Assembly: GCF_001632365.1 (NCBI RefSeq)
Contig: NW_024468596.1
Location: 29,310-93,309, forward strand
Reading direction: 5' to 3'
DNA: 64,000 bases
From: Laetiporus sulphureus 93-53
Taxonomy: Eukaryota > Basidiomycota > Agaricomycetes > Polyporales > Laetiporaceae
Part shown: piece after piece, positions 12,193-23,021 of the stretch
How the letters are laid out: each line of letters opens with the position of its first letter
Numbering within the stretch: position 1 is the stretch's first letter
Notes under the pieces: model-generated
What the model was told of the DNA's origin: nothing
Seen by the model: only the letters and a program-made list of their open reading frames with translations
The model's database searches: none
Program-made: the position numbers and the translations under genes

Positions 12193-12535
12193 ATGGTAAC
12201 GCTACTCAACGCCCAGCGCGGTGTGACCGGTAGTCTTGGGCTCGGGTGTTTTCGGACACATTTACTCTCGGACTTAGTTACCCGTGTGTTTCCGTGGTTA
12301 TATACTTGCGCACGTCGCCCGCTCCCCTCAGACATTGTCTCCCTGCTAGGAGTACCAACGCTGAGGTGAGCTCCATACTGTGCACTCATAGTTACCCTGT
12401 ATTCACACTCTCTTTAGCTTATACGCGTCTCCGACGCACTTAGGTGAATACACAGACGTTGTCTCCCTGCTAGGAGTACCAACGCTGAGCTTATACGCGT
12501 CTCCGACGCACTTAGTACTCCGTAGGTTCTCATAA
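12193..12535 (+). CDS. Hypothetical small ORF with a 24-residue tandem repeat, one unit split by an intron
   Basis: Exons 12193-12365 and 12418-12535 (GT-AG intron 12366-12417, 52 bp) give 96 residues from an ATG at 12193 to TAA at 12533-12535. After splicing, the frame reads through two copies of the unit D-[IV]-VSLLGVPTLSLYASPTHL, the first followed by GEYT. The first copy is interrupted by the intron; the second has no intron at exactly that position. No similarity to a known family was recognised. That the spliced frame stays open through both units argues for a real transcript, but start, expression and function are unsupported. The repeat structure itself is certain, the gene call is weak. 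Confidence 0.35.
12332..12515 (+). repeat. Tandem duplication, intron-containing copy followed by intronless copy
   Basis: Unit 1 is 12332-12365 plus 12418-12443; unit 2 is 12456-12515. The 34-bp left parts differ at a single base and the 26-bp right parts are identical. Unit 1 carries 52 extra bases (12366-12417) starting GTGAG and ending CTTTAG exactly at the join; unit 2 is contiguous there. A 12-bp spacer (12444-12455) separates the units. Confidence 0.95.
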
Positions 12536-13412
12536 TGTCAAGCCGGCAAGCATCAAGTTGCATCATGGAGGCTCGATAAAGCCCCAGTTCGATATTGAGG
12601 GTTTTTATCGCCGCACGAAGGGAGCGGATGTGTCGCGGATTCTCTATATGCAATATCAATCAAACCAAAGCGACTGTCCCGCGGATACAATTATATACTC
12701 ATGTTTCCCGTGTTTCAAGTTATTTTTTGACGGAGGGCGCGTAATTCTTCACAGCCCTTTGAGGACTGCGTTAGCACCTATAACCTTCAGATGAGGCCAG
12801 TAATTTCGTCGCAATGTGGACAATCGTCACATGCGGGAAGACGCCAACATTATCCCATATCCTGCCAAACTTGTCCACAAGTTGGTCCGAGGAGACTTTG
12901 CAGAGAACGATATGAGTGAGTAGCATTACATTTTACAACACGTCCGCTGTTATAACAACAATCAGCCCGTAGTACGTCTAAACCGGCGAGAATTCTTTAC
13001 AGGCTCCGTGATCACGCATGCGAGTAATTACATGCTGTTGTTGGTCAAATTTCCGTTCATCTGAACCCCCGAGCCATATCGAATGCATTCCATGCGTTGA
13101 TGCTTTATCAATCCCAGTCATCAGTACTCTTCTCTAGCCGACCTCTGCGGCAATGCACTCATGTATGAAACCGATCATGAAAGATGTTAGAAATGCGCTC
13201 ATGTTCTGCAACCCTAAGTTAAGCACTTCACCGTGTGATGACTACGAGCTGCTACTGCATAACTGGCATGGATAGCACAATGGTACGTGCAAGTGGCATG
13301 GGGCGACCAGAAAATGCACCGCGTGTACTTAAACTAACGATAGAAATGACCACGAAATCTTTAACCGACTGTCTCTCCAAACTTCATCTGATGAACTGAA
13401 TCACCTAGGACC
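12536..13412. other. Intergenic region
   Basis: Between the small repeat ORF and the lactonase stop. No gene or repeat that I can support. Confidence 0.5.
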
Positions 13413-14992
13413 TCACGCAAATGCCACTTTGACTCCTTGCGCGGCAATTTGAGCGAAGTATACCGTGTCGTTAGCCAGAATGACCAGCTCTCCTTTGTCC
13501 GCAAAGATCATGTTAGCTGAGACGCTTCCCAGGAAGAACTTGCCGATGAGCGTGCCATCATGGTCCCAAATCTGGTATGTATTGAATCGTATAAAGTCGT
13601 TTGCAGTCGAACGGGATTGCTCACATGCACACCATCTCCGCATGCCGAATAGATGTTACCCTTAGAATCCACCTGAATGCCATCAGGCACACCAGCGTCG
13701 ATGTAAGCAAAGACTCGACGGTTGAGGAAAACCTGAGAGTGCGGGTCGACGTCGAAAGCATAGCTGTTGAATCGGACTCAGTGAGCTTGAACGGGAATTT
13801 GGATGAAAGGCGTTTGAACAACTTACATAGTAGCAGGGTCTGTCTGGTTCCTGCCCAAGAACCCAGCGGCCGCAGCTGTGTCTCCGCTGTAATTTATTCG
13901 CTCAATCAGGCAAAGCCAAGATCATAAAACATGCCCGCGTACATGTATGCAATATTGCCGTCGGGCGAAAATGCAAGTCCATTTGGCCGCTTGAGACCAT
14001 CGGCTACAACTCGGATGTGTCCAGTGTCCGGGTCAAATCGGTAGCCTTGATTCGGTAGTAGCGGAGCTGGCTTAAAACCCTTCAAAAATCCGTATCTGTT
14101 GTAACCAAGATCAAGAGTAAGCCCTTCAGTCTCGACTACGCAACGTACGTGACGTCCGTGAAGAATATCTTCCCGCTCTTCGGGTGTATCTTGCCATCGT
14201 TCAACGAGTTGAATTGCCTCCCGAAGTAGTTGTCTACGAGGATCGTGACATTGTGCGGCGGAGCTGGGTTGACAATCGCAAGTGAAGCGGGTTTAACGCC
14301 ACTTCCGGAATTGAAGAAGAGAAGGGATGATCTATATGGTCCAGTGCTACCCCATGTCATCTGGATGGACTCCGGCAGTTGAAGCTTCCATTCGTGCAAC
14401 TATGAGCACTTCTATAATCGACAACAGATACCACAGTCTTCACCTGTGTCACCGTGACATTGATCGGAGCTGCAAGAGTGTCAGACGCAGCGATCGCACT
14501 TCGAACGTCCTTCATGCTGATTTTAGATATCTTGTTGTTTGCGCTACAGTCGAACAGGCCAGAAGGCCCACTGCAATTACTCGAGAAGAACACTTCATCC
14601 GTTTCCGGTAGCCATACTGGAGCCTCATGCGCGAAGACAGAGCCTGGGATCGAAGCGATGACGCGCAAGGAGGGAGAAGGTCCTACGACGTCAAGGAAAG
14701 CTGGATGAAAGACTTGGAAGAACGGCGCTCTGTTGTTTGTCGGATTGAAATGCTCCTGAAACGCGTCTTGACGAAAAGTGGCTCCATCGCCCATCACATT
14801 GTACAGAAGCGGATTCGCCAGCTGGATCCTCTGTCAACGTGCCTCGTCGACACTAAAAGGATCAAGCATGCTCACAACACATTGTGGAGGTAGATCCAGA
14901 GTATTGAGAGGCCGCTGATACACACCAGATGACCACAGCGAGGTGAAAAGACGGGTAATAGAGGCAATTTCGGGCAGCCGGAAGCTCAACAT
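13413..14992 (-). CDS. Lactonohydrolase / SMP-30-gluconolactonase-like six-bladed beta-propeller enzyme
   Basis: Seven exons (14876-14992, 14444-14830, 14149-14384, 13943-14095, 13827-13886, 13625-13763, 13413-13571) give 416 residues, a normal size for fungal lactonohydrolases. Landmarks: PFFQVFHPAFL, then FAHEAPVWLPETDEVFF whose Glu corresponds to the first metal ligand of the SMP-30 fold; HPKSGKIFFTDV; GYRFDPDTGHIRVVADGL; KRPNGLAFSPDGNIAY with the conserved Asn ligand; and GVPDGIQVDSKGNIY with the catalytic Asp. Enzymes of this family hydrolyse sugar or pantoyl lactones with a bound divalent metal; the substrate here cannot be read from sequence. The N-terminus up to LPPQ is weakly hydrophobic and not a convincing signal peptide, so secretion is uncertain. 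All introns are 45-63 bp. Confidence 0.88.
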
Positions 14993-15418
14993 CCCGTTGC
15001 ACAACCTCTCAATGATCTGTTCTCAGCCGGAAGTTCAGGCACACGAACCGAAGATCGTTGAAAAATTAACTCACCAAGATGACCCTCTTGGGCTTGAGGA
15101 CTCGACAGTGCTCCTTTCAAGGCGACCATCCCACTTATCGTTGATATACATCCATCATGGTATCAAGAAGCCAGGAAGTTTCACTGAAAGTTCAATTCTG
15201 AATACGCTTGTGCAGCTGACGCGACGCGTGCCACAGACGGGGCGCCTTCGGGAAGCCGGTGGATGCAAACTCTAATAGCAAGGGTCAAGAAAGCGATATA
15301 TACTGACACTTCATATACTCTCCAATCTAGATACTGGATACACCATTGTAGGTGTTGCAATACTAAACTAGCTCTAGAATACGAGAATTCTACAAGAAAG
15401 CTTACCTTAGCCCCAGGG
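14993..15418. other. Intergenic region between lactonase start and MFS stop
   Basis: A 426-bp gap holding the lactonase promoter. Nothing else supported. Confidence 0.5.
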
Positions 15419-17714
15419 TCATATGGACGCTTTGCCCCTCGGCTCGTACGGGAGTAGCAGCGCAAGCGCTCCGCTCCCCATGATCAGCGCTCCCGATACA
15501 TAAACGGGGACCGCCGTGGAGAGGTTAGCATAAAGCGCAATGACCGGGGCCTGACGTGCGTCCTCAGCATCGTCGTTATGAAATGAGGCGAGAGAATGTA
15601 CTGACGATAATGCCAAATATACGCGTGGCAGTGGCAGTTAGGCCGTTGCCGGTACCACGGTCCTTCGCAGGAAACACTTCTGGTGATATCGCGTACAACA
15701 CCCCGTACATGATCTTGGAGATCCTGCATGAGCATGAATATGCTGCTTCTCCATATCTGTGGACTCACATTGCTCGCGAAGGCATACCTGCCAGCAACGC
15801 ATAAGTTAGAGAAGCTTCACGACTGCGGTATGTGAAAGTACTAACCCACAGTTCCAGCCCAGAAGAGCGTAAGAATTCCGGGCCGTGGTACTCGCGAAGA
15901 GGAAGATACCAGTGAGCCCTGTCTTTCGCGGGGGGTCGTTGAACAATGACATCAAGTGCAAGCAAGGAAGTACTCGCCCGCAGAGGCCGCCAAGGTCCCC
16001 TTACGTCCCATGTACGGCTGTTCTACAGCCCAGCCAGCGACGAATGCACTGGGAACGCCGATGGCACCTAGGATGACTTCCTACGGTAGTATATTTTTGA
16101 GGTGTCCTGCGAACAACAAAGAAACGGCTGAACACACCTCGCGGTACGTGGTATAGTAGGAGCTGTCCCCGAACTTCGCCCCACGATGCGCGAGCCTAAA
16201 GACCTGGTCAATGCCTCAACGGTTGAGACACGTTAAAGTTTACGCACAAATATGGCAGGAAGCTGTTATACAGAGTAGACGCCAGGCCAATGATTCCTGG
16301 GGTTGTTTGTTAGTTGCGTCGACCGACACTGCCCACAGTAACATGCCATACCCCAGAGTGCAATCAGCAGACTGGTCGACCATGCCAGTCTCGCCGTCTT
16401 GAAGAGGTTCTTGATATGGTGGGTGCTCCAAGAGGAACCCTCGCTCAGCACCCTTCGGCCGGGAGCAGCACTCGCGGCATCCTTAGACGCCTTCTCCCCA
16501 GCGCTCGTTAATTGTTCTACGGTGAGACTGGACGTATGACCGTTGTACGTCGCGATCCTATGAACCACAGCGACAGCCTCAGCATCCCGCCCGCGGCCCA
16601 CCAGGAATCGCGGGCTCTCCTCGAGATGGAACGCGAAGAAGCGCACGGCCCACAGAAGGAGCGTCAGGCCCCCCAGCGCGAACAGCAGATAGCGCCAGCC
16701 CATGTTGTCGGTGCGTGTGCACGTCGTGGAGTCCTCGGGGCAGGAGAAGTTGGATATGATTGGCCATGCAATCTGGGTCGGAAATTGTAAGTGCCGGACG
16801 ACCAATTTACGCAAAACCTCATTCTCGACGCACCAGACAGGTGATCAACTGCCCGACGGACCACCATATGGACAGGACCGTCAATAGGTATTGATGGGTT
16901 CCTGGTACAAAATCTGGATCAAATGTCAGCGCATACACTGAGGACAACAACAAAACACAGTCACCTAAGAAAACGGCAGAATCCACGGGCATATTGCCAC
17001 CCACCCCGAAACCAACCACAGCGAACAAAGACGCGAGAGTTACAAAATCGTTCGACCCTCCCGCAGCCAGACCGAATACGCCGGCGATCAGAAGAGTGAA
17101 GTTGAAAGGCCAGCTGAACATCCTGTCAGTTCTACCAGCTGGCTAATGAATCGGCAATTTGCACGAACCGCCGTCCCCAAATATCACAGCCCAGGGCCCA
17201 GATTACCGCGCCCACGAACAAGCCGATGTTCAGCGCCAAGGAAAGCCACGAGCTTTCAACGTCGAATTCGCTCACGACCGGATTCAGAATGAGACTCGCA
17301 ACGAGCTGGTGTGACAGTCGAATGAGCACATCACTGAAGGTCGGTGGAGTTCATTATCGCAAGGGACTCACCGGCCAGACGCTGTCACTGCAGTCCACGT
17401 TATGACTGTTATTAATTAAATTGTATACGCATGTAGGCAGGCCGCAGCACGCACGAGAACCATCCGAAGCCAGCCACAATGAACAGATACCACTGGTACC
17501 TGCCCATTCCAATCTCGCGGATTGCAGAGCTCAGGACACGGGCTTTTGCCTGGTACACGGCATCGATAGACCCCTCCTCGAAGAGAATGTCTTCTTCGAA
17601 GGCCTGCTTTGAGAGGACTGGCGCCGCATCCTTGAGATTCACTGGCACAACCTTGACGTCTGCTGCCTCCTTCTCCAATTCCTGCAAAGAACGAGACATA
17701 GCAAAGCTGGACAT
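15419..17714 (-). CDS. MFS transporter (sugar/inorganic-anion type, 12 TM), 13 exons
   Basis: Thirteen exons (17455-17714, 17372-17387, 17169-17305, 16965-17122, 16834-16913, 16352-16772, 16248-16296, 16138-16195, 15978-16080, 15846-15918, 15769-15787, 15606-15713, 15419-15550) give 537 residues, consistent in phase throughout. Seen: cytoplasmic N-terminus, GRYQWYLFIVAGFGWFSDS leading into TM1, the MFS loop 2-3 motif GCDIWGRR, FVGAVIWAL, GVGGNMPVDSAVFLDFVPG, a large central loop, and the second half ending YGVLYAISPEVFPAKDRGTG, typical of SVOP-like fungal transporters annotated as sugar or phosphate carriers. The substrate is unknown. Exons 2 (16 nt) and 11 (19 nt) are microexons. The intron 15919-15977 starts with GC rather than GT (G-GCGAGT). 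An in-frame ATG at 17792 would add 26 residues; 17714 (MSSFAMSRS) is preferred. Confidence 0.88.
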
Positions 17715-18253
17715 TGCACGAAATGCCAAGTGCACCGTTGGATGAGGTGAAAGCTCGAGGAAAGCCGTCTGTGGGGGCGGATTCCTCGACATTCCACTCT
17801 AAACCCACGGCAAAACGGGACCATTTCTCGAAACGATTTGCGAGACGGAGCGCATGGACAGCAATGACAAGCTGCTCACATGCGCACTGCACCAAGCGCG
17901 ATCTCACGGCGAAGCAGCAGGAATGTGCAATCTTTCTCACACGCATCCACACAACAGAGTTATGAATATGAAGTCTATTCAGTTGTCCAGTACACAAATT
18001 CTATCAACCTATATCGATGCGGTAGAAATACATTACATTCGAAGGGCATTAAAGCCGCCAATGGTATGAAGGGCGGCACGGAAGATGGTATCACGTTTCC
18101 GAGTCGATAAACGGCGAGAACTATCAATACAGTGGGGTGTGAGCGTGCATCCATACAAGATAACCGATAATGTCAACAAGGAATGAAAAGGTCATGCGTG
18201 TGCAGCGGACCCGCGTGAAAAGGGTTTTTCGTGGAGATAAGGAGCCCCGACGG
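17715..18253. other. Intergenic region between MFS start and receptor 1 stop
   Basis: A 539-bp gap holding the MFS promoter and the 3' flank of receptor 1. Scanned on both strands for short ORFs ending in CaaX; none found. Confidence 0.5.
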
Positions 18254-19873
18254 TTAGACCATATCTGACACATCGTGCGAGACAGGTGCTGGTACGTCCG
18301 GTGTTGGGCGTGAGATGGCGACAATCTCCTGTGCGACCTCGGCATTGTTGGTAGAGACTGGTGACGCTGGCTCACCAGCCTCCTTCTCAGCGTCTAATGC
18401 CTTGACTGGGGATCCCATGTACGTGCTTGATACCGAGCTCTGCGACGGCGAGTACGCGATCTTGGACTCGTCGATGGGCGTATCGTCGTCGAAGGATACC
18501 GAAATAGACAATCTGTCAGAGAATGACGTGACGGACGCGTTCCTTGTCTTGCGCTGCACGAACGACGGGATAGTGACACGAGCAAGGCCACCCGACGGTA
18601 GTTTCGATCCACCCATTCTGCACGAGAATGTGAGGTCCGGCTAAACTAGCAATTAGAAGATGCACGTACCCGTACGAGGCATTCGAAGCAGAGCCAGTTC
18701 TCGTGAGGAAGCTTGTCGAAATACCAACACGCTTCACGACAGAGGTCAGCGCGGTCGAGTAGTGCTTCCGCGCCTCCTCCGCGCATCCGAAAAACAGGAA
18801 AAACAGCAGCGCGCATGCAATCGGATCCCAGATAGTGAACTGGATCGCCCGCCGAACGGCCGGGACGTTGTACCAGACAATCGTTGGGTACTGGTCCACG
18901 CGAGAGAAATCGTAATGTACGTTCGCTAGCCCTTCCCACTTGTAGATGGGCTGCACGGCCGAATTGACGACATTCCAGACACCGAGTGGGACTGTGCACA
19001 CCATCTCGATACCGGCCAGTCCCATGAGACGGAGATAGCGGTTGTAGGTCAAATTGGAGTTCGAGGACATGAGCTCCTTGAACTGTCTGCGCCTCTTGTA
19101 GAAGGCGTACAGCGTCAAGCCTGAAGGATCAAGTCAGCTGAGCAACGCAGCGAAAGCAGCGTATATGACTTACTGCAGTACACCATGGAGATCAGACCAA
19201 TCACAACAGGCCAGATCGTGTAGAGGAAGTAAGACAGGATCGTGTTCGGGAATTCATACATGCATCCGTAGCCCTCGAAGAGGTCGAAGCGATGACCCTG
19301 GTAGAACCAATCTGACGAACCGAATCAGTAAGGTTAGACGATGCAAGATGATAGCGCTGAGGATACTCACAGAGACCGACACACACAGCAGAAGGGACAA
19401 GACCAATCGCCAGATCGATCCAGATCATACGACGCTTGTCCGCGTGGGTGATGGAGACGGCAGACACGCTCGCAATCTTGTATAGACGACGATTGATGAT
19501 CAGGGACGCAGTGCAAATCCCAATGCCGGAGGCAAGCCGCCACCTTGACGCTTCAAGCACGTCAGAGCGAACTCGCAAACTCGTTTCACGAAGATCAAAC
19601 GTACTGATATCGCACCAAACTGGTACCCAGTTAATGACATTGTCTTTCCAGACCGTCATATTGATGAACTGGATGAGGCACTGCGAACCGGTCCAGAATA
19701 TGTACATAACGCATCCAACATTCCAAGCTGTGATCGTGCATCAGAACCGAGCAGATCATCCCAAACGAACACTACGTACCTTCCAGATGCCAGTAAAGAG
19801 GTATGCTAACCAGAGCAAAAGCGATAAACGAGAACGCCGTGGCGATAGTCTGGTGAGTTTCCCAGGACACCAT
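18254..19873 (-). CDS. STE3: Ste3-type fungal pheromone receptor 1 (7-TM GPCR)
   Basis: Exons 19780-19873, 19601-19727, 19371-19543, 19174-19311, 18670-19120 and 18254-18617 give 448 residues. Seven hydrophobic segments are visible. Ste3 family marks: TM1 start IATAFSFIAFALVSIPLYWH, then LEAWNVGCVMYIFW, WVPVWCDIST at the end of loop 1, SLIINRRLYKIASV, FYQGHRFDLFEGYGC in extracellular loop 2, FYKRRRQFKEL in cytoplasmic loop 3 and WDPIACALLFFLFFG in TM7, followed by a Ser/Thr-rich cytoplasmic tail. Basidiomycete Ste3 receptors sense farnesylated peptide pheromones at the plasma membrane and signal through a heterotrimeric G protein to the MAP-kinase pathway. Start ATG at 19873 (MVSWETHQT); stop TAA at 18254-18256. 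Whether it is mating-type specific or a non-mating-type receptor paralogue cannot be decided from sequence alone. Confidence 0.93.
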
Positions 19874-22800
19874 GATGCTTCAGATTAGACGAGCAGCGGA
19901 CGGGTCGCAGGGGAAGCACCACAGCACTATCGTAGTCCTGGGGGAAACCTGGAGGGAGGGAGGAGAGGGCGATCGGGTCCATTTCACCCGACGGAGGAAC
20001 TTAAGGCTTCCATGTTGTCTTCTTGCTCGTGCATGGATTAGGCCGGTAGCTTGTACTCGGATATCGACCTCAAATCAATGCATGGGACGGAAGCATTTTT
20101 CGCGTAAAGATAAAGTTCACGAAGCGATACGAATCCGTCGCCCAAAGGGGAAGTCCCTTTATATTCGATCCCAGAATGGCAGGAAAAGACGCTGGGAACC
20201 GAGTGGAGATTGGCTCAATGTCGTAAGGATGGAAAGCAGCACCGGAACCAAAATCCGCTAGACCCAAGGTGGTCAAGGAAATAGCCAAAGCCAGTCTTGA
20301 GCCCTCCAGGTACGCCGCGCAAGAACGGCGCGCTTAACAAACACGTGTTCTGCCTATGCCGATTGCGCAACCTTGCAGAGGTTGACATTCGTACCTCGGG
20401 GAGTACAAGGCAAGTTGCACGACTTTGCTAGCAACGCGTCAGCGAATGCAAAGATAGCGTTGTTTCAGGCAGCAAAGTGTCCGAATGCAGGTTGGACGGT
20501 ACGACATGGCCGCAGCGACGTAAACCAGCGCAGTCAGATCAGAAAGATCAGACATCGCTTGCGTCAAAACATCGCAACCAGTTTTGCGCCAGAGCGAGCA
20601 GACCAGCGTCTCGTACTTTGTATATCGAGACGGAAAACAAAGTCGCCACGCAAGCCTGAGAAACACCACGAGCAAACTATTCAGTAGGGCGATGTCATTT
20701 GAGCTTGTGCTTTCGCCATTGTGCGCAAGGTTAGACAGCATCGCCAGCGAAACGAGAGAAATAAGACGAGCAGCGAGCAGGAAGCACCGCGACGGCGAGC
20801 GAACAACTCTATATGCATTCGGGCTACGCCGAAGCTTATTGTCACCCAGCAGACCGGCGCTCCTTGAAGTTGAAAGCTTCAACTTGTCTCTGCTACTAGC
20901 CCGAGTTCGTGTACGGCCTCTTCCAGAGCAAAGACACCAAAACTGAAATCACATACTTCTCGAGTGCACATGCCCGTACACAGTATCAATCATGTAGGGT
21001 ACCCGGTTTTCCAATTGGCGAAGGTTCTCTTTGCTACTGAAACCTTGACCGTAAGTACGAGCATATGGACGATGTGTACTCTTTCTTCTATGTATGTCTC
21101 TATCGCTCATAGGCACTACGCGATAACTACGCAGCGTGTTTGAATAGATCAGGTTGAGCCATTCGAGAATGGCTAATCCCATTGGCATCGGTCTGCGCGA
21201 AGCTGAAGAGCGACTTCCTCAAAGATATCTTTAAGAGCGGTCGAAGTCAAAGCCTACATGCAAATCATATGGAAGAAGCTCCTGGAAATTATGATCACAT
21301 CCTCCCGTACGTGCGTCATGGCTGTTTCGCGAGTTGTTGCTCACTAGGTGGAATTGAGAAGTTCGGTACCCAGGCGTGCCTGGAGCTAGCAAAGAAGGAC
21401 CATGAGACCTTCATTGCCATTCCTGAGGTTGCGGAATGTTTGGCATCGTCCTCTGTGTTTCACGACCCTCTGAATGATTCCAAGGACATCGGAATTCCGC
21501 GAGGCCTACGTTTCACGTTACAGCTCGCATCATCCACCACCTTGAGCTCGCAACGACCTCCACAGTAATGCAGAGAAATCGTCGGCTGTGGCAGTGCCTT
21601 CCAGTCACAATACGTGCAGATGGTATAATGTCTTTGTATATCTTCATGGTTGCAGAGCTGACGAGTATGCACGCCTGCCCGCAGACCAACGAGTTGTCTA
21701 AAATCAGGTAGCGTGGCCAGGGAGTCGAGAAGCAGGCCGCCAGTGACGCCTGATCCACATCCTCACAGTGTCCCCCTCGGTAGCATCGTCCACGTCAATG
21801 CTTGGACACTTCTTTGCGCGATGAAAGATTATTGGCGTGCGGCCGACCTCCCGTCACAGACGGAGATGTTGCTATGAGCATTGGACCTGAACGGATGTGT
21901 GCAGCCTGATAGTGGCCTACAAGGAGGACGAAAGGGTCTCGGACTTCGTCGGGGCGCACTTCTTCGACTCGCAAGCCAACGGATCTTTCGCGCAGCTTGT
22001 TCTCGGTCTAGCCGATGTGTACGGATGGTGAGGTCGAAAAGAAACACACGACAAATCGTGTTCGGTGCCAACCGTTCATGGTCGAGAAATACGATGGCGC
22101 ATTGTTGATGGCCTGTGTTCCATGGATATCCTGATTTCCTTCCGCAACTGCGTCGTTGGTAAGTTGTATCGTCCCGCGAAGGCATGTGTTGTTCGATGGG
22201 GCATCGCGACCTTCTCCTGAAGACGGTACATCTTCCACCGTGATGCCAGCGTCAAACTTGCTGACAGGCCTCCTGCATTGCCTCACCGAAAAGAGCAAAC
22301 ACATGCCCGAATTTGTGCAGGGCTTTCGACACGCAGACGGGCCAGTACAAGAGAAAGTAGTAGCAAGTAGTAGCTTGATCAACATCTGTCTGGCAACTGT
22401 TACAGAATCATCTGATGAGGCAGTGCGCGAGAATTTGCCAAACAATGCATCAGATTTTGTGGAGCAGGCTTCGCAGACACTGATACCTTCATCATTGTCG
22501 ACTGAGTCCCGTGGCGTGATAAATCTCACCTGTTCTTAAAGAAGGAAATGGATCAGACGATGACGCAGGAGCAGAAAAGCGTTTGCGTATGCTCAAGAGG
22601 TTTAGGACGTGATGGGCGGAATACTACTCAGGTTAGGGAAGTAGTTTATGCTGCATTCCTCTTTCTGCGATACTCAGCTTGGAATACCAGCTCGCACTGG
22701 TCTGACACCGAGTTCAAGTACTCGTCCCTTAGCCTCACCCGGTGGTAGTGATCCCCGTTTCACAAGTGCGGCCCCATTTGCACATGTCATGCCTTTTTGG

Positions 22801-23021
22801 TATGCCTGGCTGAATCAATTGAACCATTAGAAATTTTATGTTTCTCAATCTCGACGAGATTGTTAGTTTCAAACTGATGAGAGTGCCTGCTCTCCAGACC
22901 TGTAAGGGATCACGCATTGTACAGTAGCATATGTAAATACCTATCCGTACTATAAGCTAGCCGGGGTTGTACAAAAAAGTTATTAAATCGTGAATACAAG
23001 GCCGTGTACTCGTAAAGATCT
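19874..23021. other. 3.1-kb region without a firm gene, with coding-like stretches
   Basis: Holds the promoter of receptor 1 on the left. Around 21182-21568 and 22156-22539 (+) there are open frames with natural-looking composition (for example FIAIPEVAECLASSSVFHDP and NASDFVEQASQTLIPSS). Between them a different plus frame at about 21907-22030 reads VAYKEDERVSDFVGAHFFDS. I could not join these into one gene with acceptable splice sites and recognise no family. They may be exons of an unknown gene or a decayed one. No strong pheromone ORF was found; one weak minus-strand CaaX candidate ends at 22553. Confidence 0.35.

Noticed and set aside
12444..12455. GTGAATACACAG between the two repeat units read as a 12-bp intron
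   Set aside because: GT-AG borders exist but 12 bp is far too short for splicing; it is in frame as GEYT and better seen as spacer.
20725..20739. Short frame ending C-A-Q-G followed by stop
   Set aside because: Gln and Gly are not acceptable CaaX residues and the frame has no suitable start.
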